From the NCBI RefSeq assembly GCF_024518575.1, contig NZ_JANIHG010000004.1:18254-82253 (forward strand): a stretch of DNA of 64,000 nucleotides, given 5' to 3'. Made by a program: the position numbers and the translations under genes. Below, piece after piece: positions 1 to 10,717 of the stretch; the first letter of the stretch is position 1, and each line of letters starts with the position of its first letter. The DNA is from Methanothrix sp. Its GTDB lineage: Archaea; Halobacteriota; Methanosarcinia; Methanotrichales; Methanotrichaceae. The notes under the pieces were generated by a model, which made no database searches, had not been told where the DNA came from, and saw only the letters and a program-made list of their open reading frames with translations.

Positions 1-2
1 GC

Positions 3-227
3 TATGGCTGCGGCAACTGCGTGGTGGCCTGCCCGGTGAATGTCGCAAACGACCCGAAGGGATCTGCGATTGGACTGGGGCCAAAGAGCGATAGGGTCAT
101 ACTGGTCGTTGAGGACGGAGTCGTTAAATGCCTCAACCCAAAGGAGTGCAGGCGGTTCGGTCCGAACAGGATACTGTGCAATCTATGCACAGCGACCTGC
201 CCGAGCAAGGCTATAGAGTTTGTCTAG
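3..227 (+). CDS. Ferredoxin-type subunit of formylmethanofuran dehydrogenase (partial, 5' end missing)
   Basis: Only the C-terminal 74 residues are in the window. They contain two cluster-binding motifs of the CxxCxxxCP type, one at the left edge (YGCGNC...ACP) and one near the end (CNLCTATCP), as expected for a protein carrying at least two [4Fe-4S] clusters. It ends 8 bp before fwdB, so it is the upstream gene of the same operon and probably the electron-transfer subunit (FwdG or the end of polyferredoxin FwdF) feeding the tungsten/molybdenum site of FwdB. The missing start prevents a choice between these two. Confidence 0.8.
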   Translation, partial: YGCGNCVVACPVNVANDPKGSAIGLGPKSDRVILVVEDGVVKCLNPKECRRFGPNRILCNLCTATCPSKAIEFV

Positions 228-235
228 GTGATCAC

Positions 236-1456
236 ATGGCTGTATGCACTGGATGCTCCCTTCTCTGCGATGATATCGAGGTCTCGATCGATGGCAGGAG
301 GATAACAAAGACGAAGAACCTCTGCAGGAAGGGCTTCGGGAGGTACAGGTCCCTCAGCTCAGACAGATCTGTGCCGAAGGTTGATGGAAAGCAGGTTGGC
401 ATCGACGCGGCCATCTCCAGAGCTGCGGAGATGCTGAGGGATGCGAAGAGGCCCTTGCTCTTCGGCTGGTCATGCTCGACGCTGGAGGCCCAGCGCAAGG
501 GCATCGAGCTCGCTAAGAGGACAAAGGCGATCATCGATGATACCTCGTCAATATGCCAGGGAGAGATCGTGGAGATGGTTATTCGCGGAGAGATCCCAAC
601 CTGCACCCTGGATGATGTGAGAAACTACGGCGACACCTTGATATTCTGGGGGTGCGATCCATCGAGCAGCCATCCAAGGCATATGTCCCGCTTCTCATAC
701 TTCCCCCGCGGGGAGAAGCTTCAGAGAGGGCATGAGGAGGACAGGACCGCGTTTCTCATAGATATCAGGGCATCTCCCACCGCGAAGATACTTTCTGGGA
801 ACTTTGTGCAGATTCCTCCCGGAGGAGATGCTGATCTCATAGATGCGATGCTTGCTGTCCTTGACGGGAAGATTCCCAGGGTCAGGGACAAAAAGGCCAT
901 GATCGCCATGATGAATACTCTGAAAAAAGCAGATACAGGCGTGATATTTCCCGGCCTGGGGCTCGCATACTCCCTCAGGGGAAGGATGGATCGCCTGAAG
1001 GCGCTGGTGGACAGGCTGAATGAATACACCAAATACAATGTCATACCGATGGTGGGGCATTACAACATGCGCGGGTTCAACCAGCTCCTCTTCGATGAGA
1101 CAGGCTTCATAAACAGGGTATCGTTCGCTGACGGTATTGATCACGGCCCGATGTACAGCGTGGTAGAGGCGTCGAAGAGCTGCGATCTCGCCATGGTTGT
1201 GGGATCCGACCCGATATCATCGCTTCCAGCCGGGATCGCGAAGGCGCTCGCAAGGGTCCCGATGATAACCCTTGATCCGCACAGGACGCTCACCACCGAG
1301 CTCTCAAGGGTTGTGATACCCACAGCTCTATCTGGCATCGAGGCTGGCGGAAGCGCGCTGAGAATGGACGGAGTCAGGATCGGGTTAGATCCGATCGTGA
1401 AGAGCGAGTATCCTTCGGACGAAGAGGCTCTGTCGATGATCCTGGGGGCGATCTGA
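236..1456 (+). CDS. fwdB: Formylmethanofuran dehydrogenase subunit B (FwdB)
   Basis: Catalytic molybdopterin subunit (406 aa) of the enzyme that reversibly reduces CO2 to formylmethanofuran; cytoplasmic. The N-terminus carries the family Cys motif CTGCSLLCDDI that binds a [4Fe-4S] cluster. The motif SSICQG places a cysteine at about residue 107, the position of the W/Mo ligand in the family, so this is the cysteine and not the selenocysteine form; the next residue is Gln where many homologues have His. DPSSSHPRHMSR is another family signature. The ATG at 236 is preferred to upstream codons because family proteins begin with the Cys motif and the preceding gene stops at 227. fwdD follows directly. 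Oxidation in acetate-grown cells is inferred, not shown. Confidence 0.92.
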   Translation: MAVCTGCSLLCDDIEVSIDGRRITKTKNLCRKGFGRYRSLSSDRSVPKVDGKQVGIDAAISRAAEMLRDAKRPLLFGWSCSTLEAQRKGIELAKRTKAIIDDTSSICQGEIVEMVIRGEIPTCTLDDVRNYGDTLIFWGCDPSSSHPRHMSRFSYFPRGEKLQRGHEEDRTAFLIDIRASPTAKILSGNFVQIPPGGDADLIDAMLAVLDGKIPRVRDKKAMIAMMNTLKKADTGVIFPGLGLAYSLRGRMDRLKALVDRLNEYTKYNVIPMVGHYNMRGFNQLLFDETGFINRVSFADGIDHGPMYSVVEASKSCDLAMVVGSDPISSLPAGIAKALARVPMITLDPHRTLTTELSRVVIPTALSGIEAGGSALRMDGVRIGLDPIVKSEYPSDEEALSMILGAI

Positions 1457-1834
1457 ATGAAGGTAACGGTCGTGACATTCAGGGACATATTCCAGAGCGA
1501 GGCTCAGGAGCTCGACAGGTTTGGAGAGGAATACAGAAAGATGAGCGCTGTGGTCTTCCTTGATAAAAATGATGCCTCGAAGGCTGGAATAAAGGATGGA
1601 TCGAATGTGCTATTGGAGAGCGATAATGGTAGGGTTGTCGTCGTGGCAAGGCTTTCAGAAGATTCGCATCCGGGTCTGGCCTTCATGCCGAACAGCCCGT
1701 GGTCAAATCGACTGATCCCAGCTGAGACGGATGAGACCAAGATCCCGAGCTTTAAGAACATCAGCGCGACGGTCCGCGTCACCTCTGATGGTGTTCCCAC
1801 AGTTGAGGATCTTCTCAGGGAGATGGTCTCATGA
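1457..1834 (+). CDS. fwdD: Formylmethanofuran dehydrogenase subunit D (FwdD)
   Basis: A 125-residue protein matching the small molybdopterin-dinucleotide-binding subunit, which in other archaea is the detached C-terminal domain of formate-dehydrogenase-like enzymes and completes the cofactor pocket of FwdB. The stretch AGIKDGSNVLLESDNG and the conserved MPNSPWSNRL segment are typical of the subunit. Its start follows immediately on the fwdB stop codon, and its last bases overlap the argF start by 4 bp, so the three genes are translationally coupled. Length is normal for the family. Confidence 0.9.
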   Translation: MKVTVVTFRDIFQSEAQELDRFGEEYRKMSAVVFLDKNDASKAGIKDGSNVLLESDNGRVVVVARLSEDSHPGLAFMPNSPWSNRLIPAETDETKIPSFKNISATVRVTSDGVPTVEDLLREMVS

Positions 1835-2769
1835 GCACTCGCTCTCTGATATCGATAGCGGATCTCTCTCCAGACGAGATCGTGGCGCTGCTGGACAGGG
1901 CGGAGGATCTAAAAGCAGAGCGCGCAGGAAGGGGTGGGTGTGCTCTCGGCGAGAGAAGGCCTCTTGCCGGTAAGAGCTTGGCGATGATCTTCGAAAAGCC
2001 CTCGACGCGCACGCGTGTATCTCTGGAGGTCGCAGCCGCAGAGCTTGGCGGGCATCCGCTCTATCTCAGCGCAGGCGAGCTGCAGCTCGGGCGCGGCGAG
2101 ACGATCGGAGACACAGCGAGGGTTCTCTCAAGATATGTGCATGGGATAACCGCCAGGGTCTTCTCGCACAGGACTGTGGAGGAGCTGGCAGCTCACTCGA
2201 GCGTGCCCGTGATAAATGCTCTCTCAGACCAGGAGCATCCGCTCCAGATCCTGGCTGATCTCATGACCATCAGGGAGCGCTTCGGCCGCCTGGAGGGTCT
2301 CCGGATAGCATGGATCGGGGATGGAAACAATGTGTGCAACTCGCTGATACTGGCTTCTGCCATGCTGAAGATGAGAATGATCGTGGCGTCGCCCAGGGGT
2401 TATGAGCCAAAGGGCCAAATATTAGAAAGGGCCAGAGAGCTCGGCGGCGTCCCCGAGATCGCTGCTGAGCCATCGGATGCAGCGCGTGGCGCTGACGTCC
2501 TCGTTACAGACACATGGATCTCAATGGGGGATGAGTCTGAGGAGGCAGAGCGTCTCAGGAGCTTCAGCGGGTACCAGATAAACCAGAGGATCCTCGAGAT
2601 TGCCGGGAGGGAGGCGATAGTTATGCACTGCCTGCCGGCGCACAGGGGCCAGGAGATCACGGACGATGTCATGGACGGCCCGCAGAGCGCTGTGTTCGAC
2701 GAGGCTGAGAACAGGCTTCACACATCAAAGGCTGTCCTCGAATGGATGATGGGAGGCAGGCCGCTTTAG
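1831..2769 (+). CDS. argF: Ornithine carbamoyltransferase
   Basis: A 312-aa enzyme forming citrulline from ornithine and carbamoyl phosphate in arginine biosynthesis. The carbamoyl-phosphate motif STRTR is at residues 58-62, HPLQ follows in ALSDQEHPLQ, and the ornithine-loop motif HCLPA lies near residue 267. Length is normal. It overlaps fwdD by 4 bp although its function is unrelated, so it appears to ride on the fwd transcript. A tRNA-Leu gene starts 4 bp after its stop. The next arginine gene, argG, is at 58.2 kb in this window. Confidence 0.95.
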   Translation: MSTRSLISIADLSPDEIVALLDRAEDLKAERAGRGGCALGERRPLAGKSLAMIFEKPSTRTRVSLEVAAAELGGHPLYLSAGELQLGRGETIGDTARVLSRYVHGITARVFSHRTVEELAAHSSVPVINALSDQEHPLQILADLMTIRERFGRLEGLRIAWIGDGNNVCNSLILASAMLKMRMIVASPRGYEPKGQILERARELGGVPEIAAEPSDAARGADVLVTDTWISMGDESEEAERLRSFSGYQINQRILEIAGREAIVMHCLPAHRGQEITDDVMDGPQSAVFDEAENRLHTSKAVLEWMMGGRPL

Positions 2770-2773
2770 AGAT

Positions 2774-2856
2774 GCGGGGGTTGCCAAGAGGTCAAAGGCG
2801 CAGGGCTTAGGACCCTGTCCCGAAGGGGTTCGCGGGTTCGACTCCCGTCCCCCGCA
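2774..2856 (+). tRNA. tRNA-Leu (anticodon UAG)
   Basis: The acceptor arms GCGGGGG (2774-2780) and CCCCCGC (2849-2855) pair fully, with discriminator A at 2856. The anticodon stem CAGGG/CCCTG encloses the loop CTTAGGA, giving TAG at 2808-2810. A long variable arm, typical of class II leucine tRNAs, precedes a T arm with loop TTCGACT. The 3' CCA is not encoded (TTTT follows) and there is no intron. The gene lies 4 bp after argF and may be processed from the same transcript. Confidence 0.95.
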
Positions 2857-3053
2857 TTTTGTAGCATATCTTCTCCGAGCTTTATTCTTGACTTGTGGGG
2901 GCGGGGGCTGAATTCCTCAGACTCATGTCGGCTTGATGAAAGCGGATCTCTGCCGAGCGATAAAGATGGAGAGCTTTCTAGAATACCGCGTGCTGGATTA
3001 CCGCGGACAGGCTTCCATAAAACAGAATCTAAAAAATAAATGAAAATCCGCGC

Positions 3054-5033
3054 TCAGACTATGAGCGGGATGTTCTCCACCGACTCTGGGTTCGCGAGTG
3101 CTGAGATATCGCCGACCGGCTTGCCCAGTGCCTTTGCCTTTATGACCCTGCGCATGATCTTTCCGGATCTTGTCTTCGGCACATCCTTGACGAAGTAGAC
3201 GATCTCCGGGTACGCGACCGGGCCTAGGACACTCCTGACATGCTTCGCGATGTCCTTCTTCAGATCCTCGCTCTCCTTCACGCCCTCCTTGAGGATTATG
3301 AAGGCGACGATGACCTCGCCCTTGACCTCGTCTGGCTTGCCGATGACTGCAGCCTCAGCGACAGCTGGATGCGAAACTGCAGCGGACTCGACCTCGGCAT
3401 TGCTGATCCTGTGGCCCGCGACCTTGAGAACATCATCGATCCTGCCCTGGATCCACCAGTAGCCGTCCTTGTCCCTGGTCGCCTTATCGCCCGCCAGGTA
3501 TGTGCCTGGCTTGATGTCCCAGTACATCTGCCAGTACTCCTTCATGTACCTCTCTGGATCCCTGAAGAAGGCGCGGAGCATCGACGGCCAGGGCGTCTTC
3601 TGGACGATGTTGCCGCCGTAGCCGAGTGGCACTGAGTTGCCGTCCTCATCGTAGATGTCTGTGTTGAATCCAGGCAGCGGGAACGCCACAGAGCCTGGCT
3701 TCTCAGGCGTCATGGGGAGCGGAGCGATCACATGGCATCCTGTCTCGGTCTGCCACCATGTATCGATGATCGGTGCCTGCCCTCCTCCGATGTTGTTCCT
3801 GAACCAGACATAGGCCTCGGGGTTGAGCGGCTCGCCCACGGATGCGAGTATCCTGATCGACTTGAGGTTGTACTTCTTCGGCCACTCATCGCCCGCCTTC
3901 ATGAACATCCTGATCGCAGTGGGCGCTGTGTAGAATACAGAGACGCCGTACTCCTCGATGATGGACCACCATCTCCCAATGTCCGGATAATCTGGAGCGC
4001 CCTCGTAGAGTATGCTCGTCGCGCCGAGACAGAGCGGGCCGTAGACTACGTATGAGTGTCCTGTGATCCAGCCGCAGTCGGCTGTGCACCAGTAGACATC
4101 CTCCTCATGGACATCCAGCGCCCATGCGGTGGTGTATGCCGGACCCACACAGAATCCACCGTGAGCATGCTCAATGCCCTTCGGCTTTCCAGTTGTGCCT
4201 GATGTGTACAGTATGAAGAGCCTGTCCTCTGGATCGAGCTCCTCAGTGTGGCACTCTGCGGGCTGATCCTTGACGAGATCGTGGTACCAGACATCGCGCC
4301 CCTCCTTCATCGGCACATTAAGGCCTACCCTCTTGACCACAACAACCTTCTCGACGCTCGGGGCGTTCTGGACCGCCTCATCCACGTTCGGCTTGAGCGG
4401 GAGCGGCTTGCCGCGCCTGTAGAAGCCATCAGAGGTCACGACGACCTTTGCCTCAGCATCGGTAACCCTGCTCTGCAGGCCGCCGGCGCTGAATCCGGAG
4501 AAGACCACGCTGTGGATCGCTCCGATCTTGGCACAGGCGAGCATCGTGATCGGAAGCTCCGGTATCATGGGCAGGTAGACGCTGACCCTGTCGCCTTTCT
4601 TAACCCCCAGACTCTTCAGGCCATTTGCCATCTTGTTGACAGCCTGGTAGAGCTGGTAGTATGTTATCGCCTTTGTGTCGCCAACAGGCTCGCCGACGAA
4701 GTAGTATGCGACCTTGTTCCTGCGCCAGGACTTCGCGTGCCTGTCAACTGCGTTGTACGCGACGTTGCACTTGCCTCCAAGGAACCACTTCGCATATGGC
4801 GGGTTCCACTCGAGGATCTGTGTGTACGGCTTGAACCAGTCCGCGTATGTCTGGGCCATCTCATCCCAGAAGTCAAGGTAGTTCTGGGAGCACCACTCAC
4901 GCATCTCCTTCTCTGTCTTGAAGCCCTTCTTCTTCATCCACTGGTAGGAGTTCGAGTACTCGATTATCCACTGGGGAGTATTGAATATCCTGGTCTCCTC
5001 CTGCAGAACAGCAGTCTTTGCAGTCTCAGCCAT
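3054..5033 (-). CDS. acs: Acetyl-CoA synthetase (AMP-forming), first of three paralogues
   Basis: A 659-aa enzyme that activates acetate to acetyl-CoA through acetyl-AMP, the entry step of acetate catabolism in Methanothrix-like methanogens. The adenylate-forming motifs appear in order: [12 protein letters not shown] near residue 275, WWQTETG near 415, [15 protein letters not shown] with [14 protein letters not shown] near 510-530, and KTRSGK near 622, whose Lys is the catalytic residue and acetylation target of the family. Length is normal (about 650). The RBS GGAGGT ends 6 bp before the ATG. Adjacent paralogues at 5414-7402 and 7766-9748 lie on the same strand, each with its own promoter. 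Confidence 0.96.
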   Translation of the reverse strand: MAETAKTAVLQEETRIFNTPQWIIEYSNSYQWMKKKGFKTEKEMREWCSQNYLDFWDEMAQTYADWFKPYTQILEWNPPYAKWFLGGKCNVAYNAVDRHAKSWRRNKVAYYFVGEPVGDTKAITYYQLYQAVNKMANGLKSLGVKKGDRVSVYLPMIPELPITMLACAKIGAIHSVVFSGFSAGGLQSRVTDAEAKVVVTSDGFYRRGKPLPLKPNVDEAVQNAPSVEKVVVVKRVGLNVPMKEGRDVWYHDLVKDQPAECHTEELDPEDRLFILYTSGTTGKPKGIEHAHGGFCVGPAYTTAWALDVHEEDVYWCTADCGWITGHSYVVYGPLCLGATSILYEGAPDYPDIGRWWSIIEEYGVSVFYTAPTAIRMFMKAGDEWPKKYNLKSIRILASVGEPLNPEAYVWFRNNIGGGQAPIIDTWWQTETGCHVIAPLPMTPEKPGSVAFPLPGFNTDIYDEDGNSVPLGYGGNIVQKTPWPSMLRAFFRDPERYMKEYWQMYWDIKPGTYLAGDKATRDKDGYWWIQGRIDDVLKVAGHRISNAEVESAAVSHPAVAEAAVIGKPDEVKGEVIVAFIILKEGVKESEDLKKDIAKHVRSVLGPVAYPEIVYFVKDVPKTRSGKIMRRVIKAKALGKPVGDISALANPESVENIPLIV

Positions 5034-5413
5034 TTACATACCTCCATTCATCTAGATCTTCATGTGCTTCCGTCCCGTGATGACGCAGGCATGAGCTGAA
5101 CTCGAGAACTCCTCCTGAGAAGAAGCGCATCAAGAAGTCCTCCGGCGTGTATATCCTTACCATGCCGCGATCACCTATCAGCACTGGGAGACTCCGGAAA
5201 CACGATAATTTCATACGTATGTGCTCATTTATAAATCTATCGATATACAATTGTTAGTAAAAATTTGTATTAATTATTTTTCATGATACATGTAACAAAA
5301 GCGTCCTGTGTAAAAGGGTTTCGCTATCAATAAGCACATATCAGAAGCGTAAATACACAAGAGTTCTAATAGAAGATAACATCACGTAAAATCAAATAAA
5401 ATATGTGGACCGC
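5034..5413 (-). promoter_or_regulatory. Promoter and leader of the first acs gene
   Basis: This 380-bp gene-free stretch is AT-rich. Read on the minus strand, TTTATAAA (plus-strand 5228-5235) is a good archaeal TATA box, which would put the transcript start near 5205 and leave a leader of about 170 nt before the ATG at 5033. Leaders this long are uncommon in archaea, where many genes are leaderless. The remainder up to 5413 is the 3' region of the second acs gene. A 74-codon ORF inside the leader has no recognisable features and is not called. Confidence 0.55.
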
Positions 5414-7402
5414 TCACTTGATGAGCGGTATGGCATCCACAGCATCCGGGTTCGCAAGCGCGGAGATATCTCCCACAGGGTTGCCCAGTGCCTTCGCCTT
5501 TATGACCCTGCGCATGATCTTTCCGGATCTTGTCTTCGGCACATCCTTGACGAAGTAGACGATCTCCGGATAAGCGACGGGCCCGAGAACGCCCCTGACG
5601 TGCTTTGCGAGCTCCTTCTTCAGATCCTCGCTCTCCTGCACGCCCTCTCTGAGTATCACGAAGGCGACGATGACCTCGCCCTTGACCTCGTCTGGCTTGC
5701 CGATGACAGCTGCCTCTGCGACCTTCGGATGCGAGACAAGCGCTGACTCGACCTCAGCGTTGCTGATCCTGTGGCCTGCGACCTTGAGAACATCATCGAT
5801 CCTGCCCTGGATGAAGAAGTATCCGTCCTTGTCCCTTGTCGCCTTATCGCCAGCCAGGTACACTCCAGGCCTGATGTCCCAGTACATCTGCCAGTACTCC
5901 TTCATGTACCTCTCGGGGTCCCTGAAGAAGGCGCGGAGCATCGACGGCCAGGGTGTCGTGTTGACGATATTTCCTCCCATGCCGGATGGTACCGGGTTTG
6001 CGTCCTCATCGTAGATATCTGTGTTGAATCCGGGCAGCGGGAACGTGGGCGATCCGGGCTTGAGCGGTGTGATCGGGAGCGGGGAGACCACGAAGCATCC
6101 TGTCTCCGTCTGCCACCATGTATCCATGATCGGGCACCTGTCGCCTCCGAAGTACTTCCTGTACCATACCCATGCCTCGGGGTTGATGGGCTCTCCGACC
6201 GAGCCGAGCAGCCTGAGGCTGGAGAGATCGTACTTCTGCGGCCACTGCTCGCCAGCCTTCATGAACATTCTTATTGCAGTCGGGGCTGTGTATAATACAG
6301 ACACCTTGTGCTCCTGGATTATGCTGAACCATCTTCCGAAGTCCGGATAATCTGGAGCGCCCTCGTAGAGTATGCTCGTCGCGCCGAGACAGAGCGGGCC
6401 GTAGACTACGTATGAGTGCCCTGTGATCCATCCGACATCGGCTGTGCACCACCAGACATCATTGTCCTTGAGGTCGAAGACCCAGTGGAGCGTCTGCACT
6501 GGACCAACACAGTATCCGCCATGGACGTGCTCGATGCCCTTCGGCTTGCCGGTTGTGCCTGATGTGTACAGTATGAAGAGCCTGTCCTCCGAGTCCGTCT
6601 TCTCGGTCTCGCACTCGTCAGGCTGTTTTGCTACGAGCTCGTGATACCAGACATCGCGCCCCTCCTTCATCGGCACATCTATTCCAGCTCTCTTGACCAC
6701 TACAACCTTCTCGACGCTCGGGGCGTTCTGGACCGCCTCATCCACGTTCGGCTTGAGCGGGAGTGGCTTGCCGCGCCTGTAGAAGCCATCAGTGGTGACG
6801 ACGACCTTCGACTCAGCATCCAGAACCCTGCTCTGCAGGCCGCCGGCACTGAATCCTGAGAAGACCACGCTGTGGATCGCTCCGATCTTTGCGCAGGCGA
6901 GCATCGCTATAGGCGTCTCTGGGATCATCGGCATGTATATGCTGACTCTATCGCCCTTCTTGACCCCTAAACTCTTCAGGCCGTTAGCGAATTTATTTAC
7001 GGCCTTATAGAGATCAAGGTAAGTTATCTTCTGCACCTTTTGATCCGTCGGCTCGGGCACGAAGATGTACGCTACCTTATCCTTCTTTGCGCCCTTCGCG
7101 TGCCTGTCCACGGCGTTGTATGCGACGTTGCACTTTCCTCCAACAAACCATCTCGCATATGGAGGCTTCCACTCGAGGATCTGTGCGTACGGCTCGAACC
7201 AGTCCGCATACGTCTTCGCCATCTCGTCCCAGAACTCTATGTAATGCTGGCCGGTCCAGGCGCGCATCTCCCTCTCAGAGGTGAAGCCCTTCTTCTTCAT
7301 CCACTGCATGACGTTTGAGTTCTCAGCAAGCTCCTTCGGGGGATGAAATACTCTTGTCTCCTCAAGAAGAACCGCAGTTGTAGCAGCTTTTTGCTCAGCC
7401 AT
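5414..7402 (-). CDS. acs: Acetyl-CoA synthetase (AMP-forming), second of three paralogues
   Basis: A 662-aa paralogue of the neighbouring Acs with all core motifs: [34 protein letters not shown] with [14 protein letters not shown], and KTRSGK near the C-terminus. It is closest to the first paralogue; long stretches are identical in DNA, for example 78 bp from 6341 matching 3981 onwards. Differences gather in the N-terminal 30 residues and surface segments. The RBS AAGGAG lies just before the ATG. Separate promoters for the copies suggest differential expression, perhaps with acetate level, but the sequence does not prove this. Confidence 0.96.
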   Translation of the reverse strand: MAEQKAATTAVLLEETRVFHPPKELAENSNVMQWMKKKGFTSEREMRAWTGQHYIEFWDEMAKTYADWFEPYAQILEWKPPYARWFVGGKCNVAYNAVDRHAKGAKKDKVAYIFVPEPTDQKVQKITYLDLYKAVNKFANGLKSLGVKKGDRVSIYMPMIPETPIAMLACAKIGAIHSVVFSGFSAGGLQSRVLDAESKVVVTTDGFYRRGKPLPLKPNVDEAVQNAPSVEKVVVVKRAGIDVPMKEGRDVWYHELVAKQPDECETEKTDSEDRLFILYTSGTTGKPKGIEHVHGGYCVGPVQTLHWVFDLKDNDVWWCTADVGWITGHSYVVYGPLCLGATSILYEGAPDYPDFGRWFSIIQEHKVSVLYTAPTAIRMFMKAGEQWPQKYDLSSLRLLGSVGEPINPEAWVWYRKYFGGDRCPIMDTWWQTETGCFVVSPLPITPLKPGSPTFPLPGFNTDIYDEDANPVPSGMGGNIVNTTPWPSMLRAFFRDPERYMKEYWQMYWDIRPGVYLAGDKATRDKDGYFFIQGRIDDVLKVAGHRISNAEVESALVSHPKVAEAAVIGKPDEVKGEVIVAFVILREGVQESEDLKKELAKHVRGVLGPVAYPEIVYFVKDVPKTRSGKIMRRVIKAKALGNPVGDISALANPDAVDAIPLIK

Positions 7403-7765
7403 TTTGACACTCCTTAACAGCCATTTTCTGCCTCCAGCCTCCTTTCCCGGTCATACCACATCTGCCCTCCCAGCAGACAAATCAGGATGTGGAGGATACG
7501 AGGCATTATTACGATTGATGATTATCTCTTTCGTTTATAAAGTTAACGTTTGAACGTAATTAATGTTTAATAATGATACTAAATGATCATTATGAAATTG
7601 TTTCTGTGAACACTTCTATTTTGTATATTACAAAATGTTGATTTGATTTTCTGATTTACGCATGATGAAATGCTCTTTAGAGAAATCCCATTATTTACCG
7701 AACTCAAACAAACGGTCAAGAAATAGGTATTTTATTAAATAAAAATAATAAAGCCGTGGGACGCT
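7403..7765 (-). promoter_or_regulatory. Promoter and leader of the second acs gene
   Basis: An AT-rich, gene-free stretch of 363 bp. On the minus strand, TTTATAAA at plus-strand 7534-7541 is a TATA box, implying a start near 7512 and a leader of about 110 nt to the ATG at 7402. The section 7545-7765 is very AT-rich, contains no ORF of note, and forms the 3' flank of the third acs gene. Confidence 0.55.
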
Positions 7766-9748
7766 TCACACGATCTTGGGTATAGCGTCCACAGCCTCTG
7801 GATTTGCGAGAGTGGAGATGTCCCCGACAGGCTGGCCCATCGCCTTGGCCCTTATGACCCTGCGCATGATCTTTCCGGATCTTGTCTTTGGCACGTCCTT
7901 GACGAAGTATATCGCCTCGGGCGTGGCCACTGGCCCCAACGTCTCCCTGATATGCTTTGCGATATCTTTCTTCAGTTCCTCGCTCTCCGGAACGCCCTCT
8001 CTCAGTATGGCGAATACTATTATGACCTCGCCCTTGACCGGATCCGGCTTGCCGATGACAGCTGCCTCTGCAACCTTCGGATGTGAAACTGCAGCGGACT
8101 CGACCTCCGAGTTCCCGATTCTGTGGCCCGCGACCTTTATGACATCATCGATCCTGCCCTGGATCCAGAAGTAGCCATCCTCATCCCTTCGTCCCTTATC
8201 GCCCGCCAGGTATGTGCCAGGCCTGACGTTCCAGTATGTCTCCCAGTATGTCCTGAAGTACCTCTGCGGATCCTTGTAGAAATCTCTGAGCATCGACGGG
8301 TACGGCTCCAGTATGACGATGTTTCCTCCCTCTCCTGGAGGCACAGGCTTTCCAGCCTCATCCCATACGTCCATGCTGTATCCCGGCAGAGCGAACGTGC
8401 AGCTTCCAGGCTTGAGCGGCGTGATCGGCAATGGAGAGCCTATGAATGTGCCGGTCTCGGTCTGCCACCATGTATCCATTATCTGGAGCTCATCCCTTCC
8501 GATGTTCTTCCTGTACCAGACCCATGCCTCGGGATTGATCGGCTCGCCCACGGTGCCCAGCAGCCTTAAACTCTTCAGGTTGTACTTCGCAGGCCACTGC
8601 TCGCCGGCCCTCATGAACATCCTTATTGCGGTAGGCGCTGTGTAGAGCACGTTGACGCCGAACTCCTCTATTATCGACCACCATCTTCCGAAGTCCGGAT
8701 AATCTGGAGAGCCCTCGTAGATTATGCTCGTCGCGCCGAGGGAGAGCGGGCCATATACGATATACGAGTGGCCAGTGACCCATCCGATATCTGCGGTGCA
8801 CCACCATACATCATCTTCCTTGAGATCGAAGACCCAGTGGAGAGTCTGCGGAACACCAACGCAGTACCCGCCGTGCGCATGCTCGATGCCCTTCGGCTTT
8901 CCTGTTGTTCCCGATGTGTACAGGATATACAGTCTGTGCTCTGGATCGAGCTGCTCCGTCTCGCACTCAGCAGGCTGATCCTTGACGAGATCATGCCACC
9001 ATATATCCCTGTCTTTATTCCACGGGATATCCTGGCCGGTCCTCTTGTAGACGATCTGATGCTCTATTGTTGGAGCCTCCTGAATCCCCTCATCAGCCTG
9101 CTTCTTCAACTCAACGATCTTTCCGCGCCTCCAGAAGCCATCCGTTGTGATCGATATCTTCGACTCCGCATCCATAACCCTGTCAGCATAAGCCTTTGAG
9201 CTGAATCCCGAGAAGACGACGCTGTGGATCGCGCCGATCTTTGCGCATGCGAGCATCGCTATCGGCAGCTCCGGGATCATCGGCATGTAAATGCTGACTC
9301 TGTCTCCCTTCTTAATCCCTAGACTCTTCAGGCCGTTTGCGAGCTTGTTGACCTCCCTGTATAGATCCCCATAGGTGAACTTCCTTACGTCGCCAAGAGG
9401 CTCTCCCACTGCGATATAAGCTACCTTATTCCTCCTCCAGGACTTAGCATGCCTGTCCACCGCGTTGTAGGCCATGTTGCACTTGCCGCCAACGAACCAC
9501 TTGGCATACGGGGGCTTCCAGTCGAGAACCTGCTTGTAGGGCTCAAACCAGTCCGCATACGTCTTTGCCATCTCGTCCCAGAACTCCACGTAGTTCTTCG
9601 AGCACCACTCGCGCATCTCCTTCTCTGTCTTGAAGCCCTTCTTCTTCATCCACTGCATGACATTTGAGTTCTCGACCAGCTCCTTCGGGGGATGGAACAG
9701 CCTCCTCTCCTCGAGAAGGACCGCGGTCTTTGCGGTTTCCTCGGCCAT
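7766..9748 (-). CDS. acs: Acetyl-CoA synthetase (AMP-forming), third of three paralogues
   Basis: A 660-aa Acs, the most divergent of the three. The motifs [35 protein letters not shown] with [14 protein letters not shown], and KTRSGK are all intact. The region around residues 190-230 ([28 protein letters not shown]) differs clearly from the other two, and [11 protein letters not shown] replaces [11 protein letters not shown]. The RBS AAGGAGG is placed well before the ATG. The gene is first in transcriptional order of the cluster. Confidence 0.96.
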   Translation of the reverse strand: MAEETAKTAVLLEERRLFHPPKELVENSNVMQWMKKKGFKTEKEMREWCSKNYVEFWDEMAKTYADWFEPYKQVLDWKPPYAKWFVGGKCNMAYNAVDRHAKSWRRNKVAYIAVGEPLGDVRKFTYGDLYREVNKLANGLKSLGIKKGDRVSIYMPMIPELPIAMLACAKIGAIHSVVFSGFSSKAYADRVMDAESKISITTDGFWRRGKIVELKKQADEGIQEAPTIEHQIVYKRTGQDIPWNKDRDIWWHDLVKDQPAECETEQLDPEHRLYILYTSGTTGKPKGIEHAHGGYCVGVPQTLHWVFDLKEDDVWWCTADIGWVTGHSYIVYGPLSLGATSIIYEGSPDYPDFGRWWSIIEEFGVNVLYTAPTAIRMFMRAGEQWPAKYNLKSLRLLGTVGEPINPEAWVWYRKNIGRDELQIMDTWWQTETGTFIGSPLPITPLKPGSCTFALPGYSMDVWDEAGKPVPPGEGGNIVILEPYPSMLRDFYKDPQRYFRTYWETYWNVRPGTYLAGDKGRRDEDGYFWIQGRIDDVIKVAGHRIGNSEVESAAVSHPKVAEAAVIGKPDPVKGEVIIVFAILREGVPESEELKKDIAKHIRETLGPVATPEAIYFVKDVPKTRSGKIMRRVIRAKAMGQPVGDISTLANPEAVDAIPKIV

Positions 9749-9840
9749 TTTTATAAACCTCCTTTCATCTCCATCCGCCGCGTGGTCTGAGGGATAGGGC
9801 GGCAGATGTTAATGATAGATTATTGTAATGATTAATAAAG
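9749..9840 (-). promoter_or_regulatory. Promoter region of the third acs gene
   Basis: On the minus strand, TTTATTAAT (plus-strand 9831-9839) is a TATA-like element about 83 bp before the ATG, giving a leader of roughly 60 nt that ends in the RBS AAGGAGG. The assignment is by motif only. Confidence 0.4.
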
Positions 9841-10717
9841 CTATTGGTGCACCGTCCTATTTGCACATCATTTCCACGACAATATAATAAATAATAATTA
9901 TAGTTCCCATCTCAAACCGCACTCAGAGAGGTTAATCATATTTGTATGATTTATCCATAAAATTCAGTTTTTGGTTAAATATTCAAAACGTATTTTCATA
10001 ATGCGGATGTGACCCATATCTGCAGATGCCATGAACCCCAGTGACGGATTGACCAGAACCAAAGATAGTCTCTCGTTTTTATTAAAACCGCGCCAAAGAA
10101 AGCATTTCGCAATTCCAATATGATACCATTTTGGTAAGAAAAATAAAGGTTTTATTCAATTTATGTGCTACTGAGCACCACATAAATTATTCCTACTGGG
10201 CAGTGGTCTTTATGCCTTAAGGTGGATAATTTGGCTGGCTCATCTCCGCAGATTATCGGAGATCCGGATGGAGCCGGGTTTTCGAAATTTGCGGAGTCCC
10301 TTTTCTGTCACACTCTGCCAATCCGCTAGTGGATGAACCACCTGGTTTTGCTCCATTTGTCATCGGTTAGGGTTTCTATGCAATATAATATGATGAATAT
10401 TTAACAATTTTCCTGCCATCGTATGTATGCTGCCTGATAAGATCGATAGCAATCGTCAAGAATCTTAATTTCAAGATAATACCTATGTAAAAATTATTAA
10501 TCAATTCTTGCGTCGAACTGCATTAACCGATGACACATGGGTTTTGCTCTATATTGCTGGTAGATAAGCAGGCAGAAGATCCCTCCAGGAAGAAAGTCAC
10601 GCACGACTTGGTCTGCTGTGCAGGTCTCCTTCCGGGAATTCACAGCATGCCATCTGCGCAACAGCGCTTTGCACTGCAGGAAAGCCTTTAAGCCCATCCG
10701 CTCATCTCTGGGGTTGA
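9841..10717. other. AT-rich intergenic region with a possible structured RNA at 10218-10345
   Basis: No convincing protein gene lies in these 877 bp; a 66-codon minus-strand ORF near 10.5-10.7 kb has no family features. Most of the stretch is AT-rich, but 10218-10345 stands out as GC-richer with nested inverted repeats: AGGTGG (10220-10225) with CCACCT (10338-10343), GGCTC (10237-10241) with GAGCC (10271-10275), and ATCTCCG (10242-10248) with CGGAGAT (10257-10263). CATAAATT near 10182 could be its TATA box. Just before the next gene, CCTTTAAG near 10685 is a TATA-like element for a nearly leaderless start at 10718. Confidence 0.4.

Noticed and set aside
4248..5099. Long plus-strand ORF opposite the first acs gene (and similar ones opposite the second and third)
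   Set aside because: They are mirror frames of the strongly conserved acs coding sequence, rich in Leu and His with no family features.
10497..10697. A 66-codon minus-strand ORF in the gap before the MoxR-like gene
   Set aside because: No RBS, signature or typical codon use; it overlaps the likely promoter of the downstream gene.
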